DNA from: Calamus simplicifolius
Taxonomy: Eukaryota > Streptophyta > Magnoliopsida > Arecales > Arecaceae
NCBI GenBank assembly: GCA_900491605.1
Contig: UESW01005082.1
Span: 103,897 to 167,896 of the forward strand
Reading direction: 5' to 3'
Length of the DNA stretch: 64,000 nt
Part shown: positions 44,814 to 56,457 of the stretch, one piece after another
Layout: the number at the start of each line of letters is the position of its first letter
Position numbering within the stretch: the first letter of the stretch is position 1
The notes under the pieces: model-generated
Database searches by the model: none
What the model was told of the DNA's origin: nothing
The model's input: the letters and a program-made list of their open reading frames with translations, nothing else
Translations under genes and position numbers: made by a program

Positions 44814-47800
44814 ATATTTTGCAGAAGTGTCTTGCAGCCATCGGATTGAAAAGAAAATGGTATCTTGATAGTGGTTGCTCAAGACACATGACGGGTGACA
44901 AAGATCAATTCATCACCCTTGAGACGAAAAGAGGTGGAGTAGTTATTTTGGTGATAATGGTCAAGGCCATATCATGGGCATTGGTAAGATTCAAATTACT
45001 CCATCTACCTATGTTGATAATGTATTATATGTTAATGGATTAAAGCATAACTTGATTAGTATTAGCCAGCTGTGTGATAAAGGTTTCAAAGTTTCTTTTG
45101 AAGCTTCTATTTGCACTGTCACTAATCCCATTGATAGTAGCATTATTCTTGTTGGAAAACATTATGGCAATGTATACTTAATTGATTTGAATAACTTATC
45201 CTCAAGTAATCATTGCTTAGTTGCTGATAATGCTAAGATGAATGAGATTGGATGGCTATGGCATCGTAGATTAGGTCATGCTAGCACACACTTAATTTCA
45301 AAATTGCTGAAAATGGATTTAGTTAAAGGTATTCCTAGCTTAGATTTTGAAAATAATCAAATCTGTGATGCATGTCAATTTGGTAAATAAATAAGAAGTT
45401 CTTTCAAATCTAAGAATGTTGTTTCAACTACTAGGCCCCTGGAGCTACTACACATGGACCTCTTTGGACCTACTAGAACCACTAGTCTAGAGGAAAGAAG
45501 TATGGTCTTGTGATAGTAGATGATTACTCTAGATTCACTTGGGTAATATTTTTGGCTCATAAAGATGAGACCTTCTCAATATTCCTGAAATTTTTCAAGA
45601 AAGTCATAAATGAGAAAAACACTACCATAGTGTCTCTAAGAAGTGATCACAGGACTGAATTTGAAAATTACTTATTTGAAAATTTCTGTTTTGAAAAAGG
45701 CATACATCATAATTTTTCTGCACCTAGAACACCTCAGCAAAATGGAGTTGTAGAGAGGAAAAATAGGACTCTAGAAGACATGGCTCGTACCATGCTATGT
45801 GAAAGCAAACTCCCTAGATACTTTTGGGCGGAAGCTATTAATACAGCATGTTACATCCTAAATAGAGCCCTAATTAGACCTATCCTTAAGAAAACACCCT
45901 ATGAACTATGGCATGATAGGAAACCCAATTTAGACTACTTTCATGCATTTGGTTGTAGATGCTTCATCCATAACAATGGTAAAGATAATCTTGGAAAGTT
46001 TGACGCTAAATCTGATGAAGGCATTTTCTTAGGATATTCAACCTCTAGTAAAGCCTATAGAGTATTCAATAAGAAGAGTCTAGTTGTAGAAGAATCCATT
46101 CATGTAGTCTTTGATGAGTCTTTAGCATCAAGTTCGGGAAAGATTGATGATGAGGAAGATACAAGTTTACTTGAAAAAGGTATTGAAAAATTAGATGTAT
46201 CTTCATATCATGAACAAGAAGCAAAAGATGAGGATTTACCTTTGACCGATGTTATTGATACTGCTCATAATGATATAGATCTGCCTAAAGATTGGAGATA
46301 TGCTTATGATCATCCAAGGGATTTGATCATAGGTGATCCATCTCAAGGAGTAAGAACTAGATCATCCATGAGAAATATCAATAATCATCTTGCATGTATC
46401 TCAAATAGAACCTGAAACCATAGAAGAAACTAAAAAAGATAGCAATTGGATATTAGCTATGCAAGAAGAGTTAAACCAATTCACTAGGAATAAGGTATGG
46501 ACCCTAGTAGACAGACCTAGAGACCATCCTATAATAGGATCTAAATGGGTTTTTAGAAATAAATTAGATGAAAATGGCTCAATTATTAGGAATAAATCTA
46601 GGCTAGTTGCAAAAGGGTATAATCAGGAAGAAGGAATAGATTTTGATGAAAGTTTTGCTCCTGTAGCTAGATTAGAAGCCATTAGACTATTGCTTGCATT
46701 TGCATGTCATATGAATTTCAACTTATTTCAAATGGATGTTAAAAGTGTGTTTTAAATGGTTTTATAAATAAGGAAGTTTATGTTGAACAACCTCCTGATT
46801 TTGAAGATCATGAATTTTCAAACCATGTTTTTAAATTACACAAAGCACTTTATGGTTTAAAATAAGCACCTAGAGCTTGGTATGATAGATTGAGTAAATT
46901 TTTGATTGAAAATGGATTTACAAGAGAAATGTTGACAAAACTTTGTTTTTAAAAAGAAAAGAAATAGATTTATTAGTTGTACAGATTTACGTTGATGATA
47001 TTGTCTTCGATGCTACTAACAATCTTCTTTGCCAAGAATTCGCTAAGTTAATGCATGGAGAATTTGAGATGAGCATGATGGGAGAACTTAACTTCTTCCT
47101 TGGACTTCAAATTAGACAAGAGAAAGCTGGAATTTTCATTAACCAAGCAAAGTACACAAAGGAAATACTTAAGAAGTTTAGTATGGAATCTGCTAAACCT
47201 CTTGGCACGCCAATGAGTCCTTCATGCAAGCTGGACAAAGATGAAGATGGTAAGAAAGTAGATCAAAAATATTACCAAGGTATGATCGGATCTCTACTTT
47301 ACTTAACTACAAGTAGACCTGATATCATGTTTGCTGTTTGTTTATGTGCAAGATATCAATTTGAACCTAAAGAATTATATTTTATTACTGTTAAAAGAAT
47401 CTTTAGATATCTAAATGGAACTAAAAATGTAGGAGTATGGTATTCTAGAGACTCAACACTTAATTTGATTGCTTATTCTGATTCTGATTATGCTGGATGT
47501 AAATTAGATAGAAAAAGTACAAGTGGTGCATGCCAATTTTTAAGACGTAACTTAATCTCTTGGTTTAGCAAGAAGCAAAATTCGGTTGCATTATCCACTG
47601 CTGAGGCAGAGTATGTTACGGCTGGAAGCTGCTGTGCTCAAATCCTTTGGATTAAGCGACAACTTGAAGATTATGGCATCACACTTGACAAAATTCCTAT
47701 TAGATGTGATAATACTAGTCCAATCAATCTAACTAAGAATCCAATTCAACATTCTAGAACTAAACACATAGAAATTAGACATCGCTTTATTAGAGAACAT

Positions 47801-47935
47801 ATCGCTAATAATGATATTTGTCTTGATTATGTGAACACTAATGATCAATTGGCTGATATTTTTACCAAACCTTTGAGTGAGGAGAGATTTTGTTATCTTA
47901 GAGGAGAATTAGGAGTTTGTAATCCTTTAGATTGA
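44810..47935 (+). pseudogene. pol: Sirevirus Pol, A3 (nearly intact, broken)
   Basis: Opens at ATG 44810 (MNILQKCLAAIGLKRKWYLD), straight into protease DSGC near 44868. The integrase zinc region ends CDACQFGK and meets an in-frame TAA at 45388-45390. Integrase core spans 45510-46415 (SDHRTEFE, NGVVERKNR). RT: 46390-46755 with FDESFAPVARLEAIR and QMDVKSVF, and YVDDIVF near 46990. RNase H and the end run in one open frame 46943-47935 (YSDSDYAGCKLDRKSTSGAC, AEAEYV, CDNTSPI). Frameshifts fall near 44950, 45490, 46400, 46753 and 46935, plus TAA near 46863. Fewer lesions than A1 or A2. Confidence 0.9.
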
Positions 47936-48129
47936 TTTTCTGAAACTCTCAAGGACAACTATCTCAATTTTGGCAAATTTCTTGAAAATCTTTTATACTT
48001 TATAAGGAAATCTATCTAGAAGTTTGATCCATTGATTCCCCAATTATTAAGGAGAATTTATCTAGGTTTTGATGATCAATTTGATTAGTTTCATATCCTT
48101 GAAATTCACTTTTTTCACTAAAACTATTG

Positions 48130-48330
48130 TGGAGTCGACACCTTCAGTCTTGGAGTTGACACCTTATCTTTAAAGCTTTCTGTCTGCTCATTAGAGCTGA
48201 CTTTGGCTTCTGCAGAGCCGACTCTAATTCGAGCGCTGACCGATTTTTTGTTCGGAGCCGACACCTCACTTTACGGGAGTCGACTCTAAGTGAAAAATCA
48301 TCACTTTATTAGGGCAGAGTCGACACTTTT
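48130..48330 (+). repeat. GAGYCGACWC motif cluster between pol and env-like, A3
   Basis: About seven copies including GAGTCGACTC near 48283 and several GAGTCGACAC. Third instance of the pol/env-like spacer cluster. Confidence 0.8.
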
Positions 48331-48423
48331 AACGACTCAATCCTTTTCAAATCCTTCTCCAAAGCATTCCAAACTTTTTCAAACTCTTCAAAACCCTTGA
48401 TTCCAACCTCCATTGACCTCCAA

Positions 48424-49036
48424 TGGCTCCCAAGAGACGAGGATCCATGTTTGGTGCGGCCGTTCCTACCGGGAGACGCTCCGTTTGAAGAACCGCGAGG
48501 CAATCATCTTCTAGCTCTTCGTCTTCCTCTTCTTCTACTCCGGAGGCTTCTCCATCATCCACCCACATTGACTTATTGGCCTGAAGGTTATCACTACGGG
48601 AAGGAAGGTAGATTTTGATCTATTTGAGTTGGAAGGTTTTTCTATCGGGAGACAAATAAGAGAAATGGGTTGGAAGAAGATTTGCTCATTGGATGTTCCG
48701 ACCTACCCTACCCTTGTGAAGGAGTTCTACAGTGATCTATGTAGAGGGGAAGGAGGTCTTGTAAGTTTTGTGCATGGAACCAGAGTGGTGATCACTACAG
48801 AGTCACTAGGAAATCTTCTGGGATGCCCACTGTTGGTTTGACTGCCAGTCAGCATGATGACAGAGGCGGAGCCCTGTCAAGGATGCTTGGGAGGGAAGTT
48901 TCTGAGTTTGAAGAGGTAATGGAAAATAAACTCAACTTGGAACTCATATTACTTCATAATATTTGTGGCAGAATCTTTTTCCTAAGATTGAAAGGTTCGA
49001 GTATGTCTCAGAGCGAGACATTCTTCTGATGGATTG
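48424..49036 (+). pseudogene. Sirevirus env-like ORF, A3, first part
   Basis: Begins MAPKRRGSMFGAAVP at 48424 with a stop at about 48487, then the conserved region in a second frame from 48629 (MEGFSIGRQIREMGWKKICS) and a third from 48823 (SQHDDRGGALSRMLGREVSEF). B1 cuts the gene in the codon region for ILLMDC at 49036; the rest resumes at 61831. No signal peptide or membrane helix. At least two frameshifts before the B1 site suggest the gene was already damaged or weakly constrained, though damage after insertion cannot be excluded. Confidence 0.75.
49032..49036 (+). repeat. Target-site duplication of B1, left
   Basis: GATTG immediately before the B1 LTR; identical to 61826-61830. Confidence 0.95.
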
Positions 49037-49277
49037 TGTTGCACAGATGTAGCAACCTAAGAGGGGGGTGAATTGGGTTATTAAAAAAAATTGATTACTA
49101 TGCAAGTATGTGCTTAAACCCTAATTTTGATTTGCAGCGGTGTAGTGGAGTGCACAGAATGATAACAGTAGAGAATCAAACAATCACAAACACACAGAAG
49201 TTTATAGTGGTTCGGTGCCAAACTCAACACCTACATCCACTCCCTAAAACCTTTGGAAATTCCACTAATCGTATCAC

Positions 49278-49445
49278 AACGATTACAACCTCTAGCCAAA
49301 CCAGGCTAGCCCTCTTGTTTATACGGCACAAGATAGCCAAAAACCCCTAGCCACACCAGGCTAGTCCTCTTGTTTCATGGCACAAGGAAGCCAAATTCCC
49401 TAGCCAAACCTAGGCTAGTCCTCTTGTTTCAAGGCACAAGAAAGC
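49278..49445 (+). repeat. Imperfect repeat with CTAGCC...GGCTAG dyads in B1 LTR
   Basis: Three to four copies, roughly 55-60 bp apart, of CTAGCCAAACCAGGCTAG followed by TCCTCTTGTTT and GGCACAAG. Each contains a CTAGCC/GGCTAG inverted pair. The right LTR has the same block at about 59955-60115. Confidence 0.75.
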
Positions 49446-49766
49446 CCAAAATCAGGGTTAACACTAACCCTTTTACAAAATGATCAAGGAATGATAAAGA
49501 GAAGCTCCCACAATGAGCAAATATTCATAGTATACTTTACAATTTTTGAAGCAATAAACTCAGCAATAAATGAACGAGATCGAAGTAGCTGAAGTCTTGA
49601 TTGCTTGAAAAGCTTCAAAGATCCAGACGATATTTTGGAGCAATGAATGAACTTGAATGCACAGCAACAACCACTCAACAATATGCAATATAAGCTCTTT
49701 TCTTGGATTTTCTTTCTCTTTAAAAATTCTTTTTCAGAATCATCATGGTGTGCTTCAAATCCCACC

Positions 49767-49774
49767 TTTTTATA
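49767..49774 (-). promoter_or_regulatory. TATA box of B1 3' LTR
   Basis: On the minus strand TATAAAAA in GATTATAAAAAGGTGGG, downstream of the palindrome array. Confidence 0.6.
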
Positions 49775-50059
49775 ATCATCCAATAAGAAAATATCTGTTA
49801 GATACATTAGGAACAAATGGAAATAAAAACGGGAAGAAAATATAACCGTTATAAATGTTTCCCTTAAGCATTGAATGCTGATCTCCATTTGAGGAAGAAA
49901 GAGCACTGCAAATATTCAAAAATCAAAAGTTAAATGTAGCTTAAAATAGCAATAGAGAGAGAGAAGAGGAAAAGCAGCTTAAGAACTCAGGCGGCAGTTG
50001 ACTGAAAAAATAACTCCAGGCAGCTGAAGACGTCAATGCATTCGGTGAAGAGATAAGAA

Positions 50060-51000
50060 AGTAACCTCAGCTAGCTAGTCAGCTAGCTAACAAGAGAGGC
50101 CACAGCAAATAAATCATCCAGAGGCAGCACATTAGTTAACTAAAATGGTTGCTAGTTAGCTCTCCAGCTAACTAACAGCAAAAGCAAACGCCAGGAGAAA
50201 AAGGTGTAGAACTCTTAGTTAGCTCACCAGCTAACTAATCAATCGATAGTTAGCTCTCCAGCTAACTAACAGGCAAATTAAAAAGTCAAAAGAAAGAGCC
50301 GTGCATTGCCAGTTAGCTCCCCAGCTAACTAAAATTTTAAAGCTCTCAGCTGCAGGAATAACAGGAGACGTGGAGTTAGCTCAACAGTTAGCTAAATGAT
50401 AGCCAGTTAGCTCACTAGCTAACTAATTTCAAAAACAGCATAGAAACCGCCCAGCTTAGTTAGCTCTCTAGTTAACTAACGAAAAGATAGCTAGCTTTCC
50501 AATTAGCTAAGCAGAGAAAACAAACGGCCAGAGAGAGAGGAGTTAGCTCCTCAGCTAACTAAATTTTCAAACCTTACGGCCATAAGCTCACCTGTGAAAA
50601 ATAGTTAACTAACCAGTTAGCTCCAGGATAAAATAGTTAGCTAAGCAGTTAGCTAAAGGAACCGCCAGCTAGCTAGAAGGTCTGGCAGTTAGCTCAACAG
50701 TTAACTAGAATTTAAGACTATTCGGCCAGGTAACTGGAGTTAGCTAAAACGAATTCCAGTTAGCTAACAGGGCACCACAAGCTAGCTAACCAACTAACTA
50801 GAATAAGAGGGTGTTCGGCCAACATACTGAGACGAGCAAATTAATTAGCTGAAGGAACTCTAGCTAGCTAACAAGCTAGCTAACCAGCTAGCTAAAATAT
50901 AAGAACGTTCGGCCAAGCACTGTGAATGTTTCCCAGTTAGCTGAAAGTCGTGCCAGCTAGCTAAATGGAATAACAAGCTAGCTAACCAGTTAACTCCCAA
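50060..51000 (-). repeat. AGTTAGCT/AGCTAACT palindrome array, B1 3' LTR U3
   Basis: Several dozen copies of TTAGCT, AGCTAA and AGCTAGCT-type words in about 940 bp. Many are paired as inverted arms around 4-5 bases, for example arm TAGTTAGCT, spacer CTCC, arm AGCTAACTA near 50247-50268. They lie upstream of the TATA box on the coding strand of B1. Confidence 0.92.
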
Positions 51001-51156
51001 GCTAATAAAAAATATTCAAAGCAAATTAAATGAAGTACTTTCTTACCAATGAAATTTTGCATAAAGATACTTATTTGTAAGGCGACCGAACTTCCCTGTA
51101 TCAAGCTTAGAATTGCCTAATGTTTTGTAATCATCAAAATCAATCTGGGGTCAACA

Positions 51157-51643
51157 ATCTCCCCTTTTTGATGATGACAAAACCTTTAAGCACAAGGAAC
51201 AAATATAGGAAGTAGACAGGAGTGTAATCAGAAAACATTTAATTTCTCCCCCTGTTAATCTGAATAAGTGAGCTATTTTTCTTCCCCTGAATATATGGAG
51301 TTATTCTTTACTCCATTCCTTAATGTATGCAATATTCTTCTCCCCCTTTTTGTCATTAATCAAAAAGAAGTTTGAAGAGTTTTGAAATAAATTTAAGCAT
51401 AATATATCAAGGAGATGTGATCAAACATACATAATTTGAGCAGTCATTCAGATCATTACAAAATAGAGCATTACAAACATTACATGCCATGGTCTCAAGT
51501 CATAAAACAAAGTCATGCAAAACAACAGTACTAAGTACGGTCATAACATAAGTCAAACATAATCACTTGTCGTCATCAGAAGAAGAAATATGCACTGAAG
51601 AAACATTTGGTTTGTTTGAAGATCCAGGCTTGTCGGAGGAAGG
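51157..51643 (-). other. 3' untranslated region of B1 with purine tracts
   Basis: On the minus strand a final polypurine tract AAAAAGGGGAGAT (51169-51157) abuts the LTR. Further tracts such as CAGGGGGAGAAA and GGGGGAGAAG lie near 51245 and 51345. No gene. Confidence 0.75.
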
Positions 51644-53139
51644 CTACGTCGGTGGAGTCCAGAGGTACGGATGAGAATAAGAAGCATCAGGCGCAGAGGT
51701 GACAGAAAGAGTAATGAAAGTCTCCATGAGTTGACTCAGCCTTGAGAAGGATGCGGTCCAATGGTCAACAGCGTTTGCTGCATCCCGGGTCTGGGTCTCT
51801 GTAGATCTCATTCGGTGCTCTACCCACTCTGCCTTAGTTTCAAAATTCTCAAGCTTACATTTTAGGAAATTAATCTCTTTTAGGATCCGCTCCATGAAAG
51901 ATTCATTGTGATGAAAAACTCTTCCATTGAGAATATTCACATCATGGACAAGTCACTCAAGAATAAGTTTAAACTGAGATATATTTTCAAAAACAGAAGA
52001 AATATGTGGAACAAGAGTCTGATCATTGACAGAAGAAGCACTGTCTCCAGAGCTTCGACTAGAAGTGGCAAGGGTCAATTCATTGATAATAAGGCAAATT
52101 TGATCATCACTTATACAAACTACCGGAAGAGGAGCAGGACCTTGGTTGTCATTCCGATAAGAAGGTCCAGGAGCATTCATACTGGGTGGATCAGATTCAA
52201 AAGGATTTTGATCATCAGACATAGCAGCAAGGTAAGAATTCGAATGGTTGAAGTCAAAATTGAAGAAGTTCTGAGGAGAACAAGCAGATTGAGTTACAGT
52301 TGGCGGTGGCATACTAGACTGACCTGTTCTAGTCCTAACCTTTAACCAAATACCATCCCATTTGGCAAAGTCCATACGGTGCAGTGAATGAGCATTAAAA
52401 ACGTCAGGGTGACGTAATGCCACTGTAGTTTCTCCCTTAAGCTTAATATTGAAAAACTCAAATACATAAGTGAGAAACATTCCATAGGGCAATGCATCCT
52501 TAGATCTAGACAAGGAGTCTTTCATTACGGTCATCATTAGTTGAGGTAGATCAATAGGGTCTTCTATTAAGATGTCATACATTATGCATATGTCCCTATC
52601 ATTTACTACATTAAACGAACCAGCACAAGGGGCTAGGATTTTGGTGATGATATTGTGAAACAATCTATTTTCTACAGATAGCATGTTGGCATCTAGAGTT
52701 TCAATATTACTAGCTTCATTATCATTATTATTAAGGATTAAACCTATTTTATATCCACGTTCACTGGGTAGGATTTCTAAGAAACCATCAGATGGAATAT
52801 TAAGAGCACATCCTAACGTTTTGCAGTCTAAGTCGATTTTAGTCTTTTTCACAAAGGAAGAGATAGTCCCACTACCAAAAGAGATATTTTCATAAAATTT
52901 CCTAATAAGCTCAGGATAAATAGGTCTCTTGGTAGAAAGAAGCTTATCCCAACCTTGATTAACTAAAAGTTTTCAATTTTAAAACCTTCTTGTTCTAAGA
53001 AGTTAAAATTAACTAACCTTCCATGAGCAAAGGATTTAGATGCAAGAAGGGAGTTGATATGAGATGAAGAAGTAAAAGACTTTCGGCGAAGATCGGCACA
53101 ATCATCATCTCTAGCGATTGCCTTCTTCTTGGGAGCCAT
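51644..53139 (-). pseudogene. Sirevirus env-like third ORF, B1 (two breaks)
   Basis: Begins MAPKKKAIARDDD at 53139, strongly basic and then Ser-rich. The conserved part follows with one frameshift near 52965, then is open from 52852 to 51955 (299 residues, including LVIEDPIDLPQ-like and DALPYGMFLTYVFEFFNIK). After a single in-frame TGA (51955-51953) the same frame continues to 51644 with a coiled-coil-like tail (ERILKEINFLKCKLENFETK). Best-preserved copy of this ORF here. No membrane helix or signal peptide. The start fits a nuclear-type basic tail better than a secreted envelope protein; this is inference. Confidence 0.8.
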
Positions 53140-53745
53140 CCACTATCTTCAAGATGGATTGATTGAATGAATGGAGGAAAGAAAGGGTTAATGGAATGAA
53201 GAGAGGATGAGAGAAGAAGAGAGGAGAAGATGCTCGGTTGAGGGAGACGGTCGTGGAATGAAAAAATCAGTTTGGTAAAAAGGTTATATAGGGAGATGGC
53301 TTGATGGTTAGTTGGCCAGGTGACTGTTTGGTTGCTCAGTTACCTGCCATGAATAAAATGAAAAAGGTTGCAAATGGCCGGTGGTTGGATGAATTTAAGG
53401 AAGTATAACAGTTGGCATTCATAAAGATGAAAAGACTTAAAGCATTACAACATACTCAAGCATTTAATGATGTTCCTTTAATTGATTTGATTTAAAAGAT
53501 GTCACATCAATTTGATATCATATCAATTCATCAATTGATTCATTAAATGGTTGGATCAAACATTCCCAATTCTCTTCTGATTTCATAAAATTTTGTTTCA
53601 TCAAGAGGATTAGTGAAAATATCAGCATTTTGATTTTCAATACTTAAAAATTCAATAACAACATTTCCATTATTTATGTGATCTCTAATGAAATGATGTC
53701 TAATTTCTATATGTTTGGTTCTGGAATGTTGAATAGGATTCTTAG
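53140..53745 (-). other. Spacer between pol and env-like ORF of B1
   Basis: About 600 bp with the end of RNase H near 53550 and no other gene. It contains a short run (about 53300-53350) with GGCCAGGTGACTG and GGTTAGTTGG, close to GGCCAGGTAACTGG in the B1 LTR array. This may be a remnant of LTR-type motifs, but it is far weaker than the family-A spacer clusters. Confidence 0.4.
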
Positions 53746-55067
53746 TTAAATTGATTGCACTTGTATTATCATATTTATAGGTATAGCCTTTTGTTTAATA
53801 CCATAATCTTCTAGCTGTTGCTTAATCCATAAAATTTGAGCACAGCAACTTCCAGCTGCAATGTATTTGGCCTCGACCGTAGACAGTGCTACTGAAGTTT
53901 GCTTTTTGCTAAACCATAAAATTAAGTTAACACATAGAAACTGGTAGGTTCCAGTGGTTGATTTCCTATCTAATTTATATCTAGCAAAGTCAGAATCAGT
54001 GTATCCTATTAAGTTAATGCTAGATTGTTTATCATACCATATACCTAAATTTATTGTTCCATTTAAATATTTAAATATTCTTTTAACAGCAAGCAAGTGT
54101 GATTCTTTAGGATTTGCTTGATATCTTGCACACATGCAAACACTAAATAAAATATTTGGCCTACTAGCAGTTAAATATAATAATGATCCAATAATGCCTC
54201 TATATAATTTTAAATCAACATACTTTTTAGAATTATAGGATTTAAGTCTACATGATGAGCTCATAGGGGTACCGATACTATTGAATGTCTCCATGCCAAA
54301 CTTCTTGATCATTTCTTTGGTATATTTGGATTGGCTTATGAAGATCCCATCTTTGCTTTGTTTAATTTATAGTCCGAGGAAGTAGGTCAGGTCACCCATT
54401 ATACTCATCTCGAACTCTCCCTGCATAAGCTTAGCAAAGTCTTTGCACAAAGAATCATTAGTGGCACCAAATATGATATCATTAACATAGATTTGAATAA
54501 TTAATATATCTTCATTTTGTCTTTTAATAAATAAAGTTGTATCCATAGTTTCTCGAATAAAATCATTACTAATCAAGAATTTGCTTAATCTTTCATACCA
54601 TGCCCGGGGCACTTGTTTCAAACCATATAAAGCCTTGTTCAATTTGAAAACGTGATTTGGAAACAAGTGATTTTCAAAGCCGGGTGGCTGTTCCACAAAA
54701 ACTTGCTCAGCAATGTATCCATTCAAGAAAGCACTTTTAACATCCATTTGATACAATTTAAAATTCATATAACAAGCATAAACAAGAAGTAATCTAATAG
54801 CTTCTAATCTAGCAATAGGGGCATAAGTTTCATCAAAATCAATTCCCTCTTCTTGATTATAACCCTTAGCTACCAATCTTGCCTTATTTCTAATTATATT
54901 ACCAGGTTCATCTAATTTATTTCTATAAACCCATTTAGTTCCAATAATTTGATGATCATGAGGTCTTTCAATAAGAGTCCAAACATTATTTCTTTCAAAT
55001 TGGTTAAGTTCCTCATGCATGGCATTAATCCAATCAACATCATTTTTAGCATCATCATAACATTTAG
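53560..55067 (-). pseudogene. pol: Sirevirus Pol, B1, RT and RNase H part
   Basis: RT is open from 55101 to 54367, with the first ~11 residues in the solo LTR: DVDWINAMHEELNQFERNNV near 55040, then FDETYAPIARLEAIR, QMDVKSAFLNGYI, and the catalytic pair as YVNDIIF (Asp to Asn) near 54492. A frameshift and stop separate it from 54312-53746, which holds the RT end and RNase H (YTDSDFARYKLDRKSTTGTY, with AEAEYI altered to VEAKYI). The terminal part runs on to about 53560 in another frame. The Asn in place of the first Asp of YVDD would abolish RT activity. Confidence 0.87.
55063..55067 (+). repeat. Target-site duplication of solo LTR, left
   Basis: TTTAG, identical to 56453-56457. Confidence 0.95.
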
Positions 55068-56452
55068 TGTTGACCCAATTGTTGATTTTGATGATTAACA
55101 AAACTATTTGAGTATAACATTTGAAGTTACTAATATTTTGATTAAGTTTTTTAGTTTATGATATGATTTATTAATCAAAATTATAAGATAAATCAAGTTC
55201 TAGTTCGAATCTAATGTCAAGGTAAGATTGCAGACATTAGAGTCGACACATGGAATCGCAGAGTCGACTCCGAAAATCGGCACAGACTTAGAGTCAACTC
55301 CTGGACTATTAGAGCTGACTCCAATAGAAAAGATAGAACGATGGTTTTTTCGGCCACGACTTAGAGTCGACTCCTGGACTGTTAGAGTCAACTCCAGAAG
55401 ATTTTTGTGTCGATCCCAGAAAAGTCAGAGATGACTCCAGTTCAAGCGATTTGGGGATTTTCGATTTAGAGCCGACTCCAGAAAAGTTACTCCAGAATGT
55501 CAGACGTGACTCCAGAACTGTTAGAACGACTCTAAACTTTACTTTTATCTTTTTAATCCCAACGGCTATTGCTATTTTTGTTCTAATCCTTCTTACACTT
55601 GTTTCTAACTGATAGTTTTAAACTATTTATGGATTAAACTGATCTATAAGAAGGGGGTTGCTGCATCCGAAAAAGAAAGAGGAAAAAAAGACAAGAATAG
55701 AGAAAAATCTTAGAAACCCATCAGATAATCAAAAAAGAAAGAGGGAAAATTCGAGAGGAAAGATTATACTGATTCCCCAAAAGAAAAGAGAGAGATTCCA
55801 AGCTTTCATAGCTTCATTTTGAAGAAATCTCAAGAAAAGAAGCAAGCCCTAGTTTTCTGATCTTCGGAGCTTCAAGAGCATTCTAAAGGAAGATCCACCC
55901 AAGAGAAGAGAAGAAGCAAGCCACCAAGATCTGCAAATCAGGCTTTGATTCCTATCTTTTTATGTCGTGTTCTATCATTGTATATTTTCTCATTGGAGGA
56001 GCCTTTGTTTTGTAAAAACGATTATTGTTTGCTGGGTCAATCGGAGGATTGATTCCGTTGAGGCTGTTAGCCTTGTGCAAGCAGTTTGCTTGTGGTGTAA
56101 GGTTTTGTACTGGTGAACCTTGAAAACCAGCTAGGTTCGTTGTGCACCTGGAAAAACAACAAGTTCGAGTTGTGAGCTTGCAAAATAACTCTGCTGTAAT
56201 CAAATTGATTATAGTGTGGACCCAAGAGATACTTAGGAGTGGACGTAGGTGTAGGTACACCGAACCACTATAAAATCTCCTGTGTTTGTCGTGATTGTCT
56301 CATTATCTTTAATTCTCTATTTGTACATATTCTATTTTAATTTGTGCGAATCTAAGTTTTATTTCCGCTGGGGTTTATTTTCAAAAGAGTTTAAATTTTT
56401 AAAAAACCCAATTCACCCCCCTCCCCCTCTTGGGTTGCTATCTAGACCAACA
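55068..56452 (+). repeat. Solo LTR of family A Sirevirus
   Basis: 1385 bp, TGTTGACCC...GACCAACA, plus strand, flanked by TTTAG on both sides, with no internal element sequence. Closest by eye to the A3 LTR. It carries the GAGYCGACWC cluster at 55236-55510 and TATAAG at 55645. It arose by recombination between the two LTRs of a full element that had inserted into B1 pol, so it is the youngest layer here. Confidence 0.95.
55645..55650 (+). promoter_or_regulatory. TATA-like box of solo LTR
   Basis: TATAAG in GATCTATAAGAAGGG, same position as in A3. Confidence 0.45.
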
Positions 56453-56457
56453 TTTAG
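56453..56457 (+). repeat. Target-site duplication of solo LTR, right
   Basis: TTTAG, identical to 55063-55067. Confidence 0.95.

Larger units (their letters stand above)
49037..51156 (-). repeat. 3' LTR of B1
   Basis: 2120 bp. On the minus strand it begins TGTTGACCCCAGATTG and ends in GGTTGCTACATCTGTGCAACA. A TATA box is at 49767-49774 and the palindrome array at 50060-51000. The R/U5 part has three imperfect copies of a block containing TAGCCAAACCAGGCTAG (about 49278-49440, plus strand). Confidence 0.95.

Noticed and set aside
55068..56452. A further full Sirevirus inside B1
   Set aside because: Only one LTR is present, with TTTAG on both sides and no primer site, coding or purine-tract sequence; it is a solo LTR.
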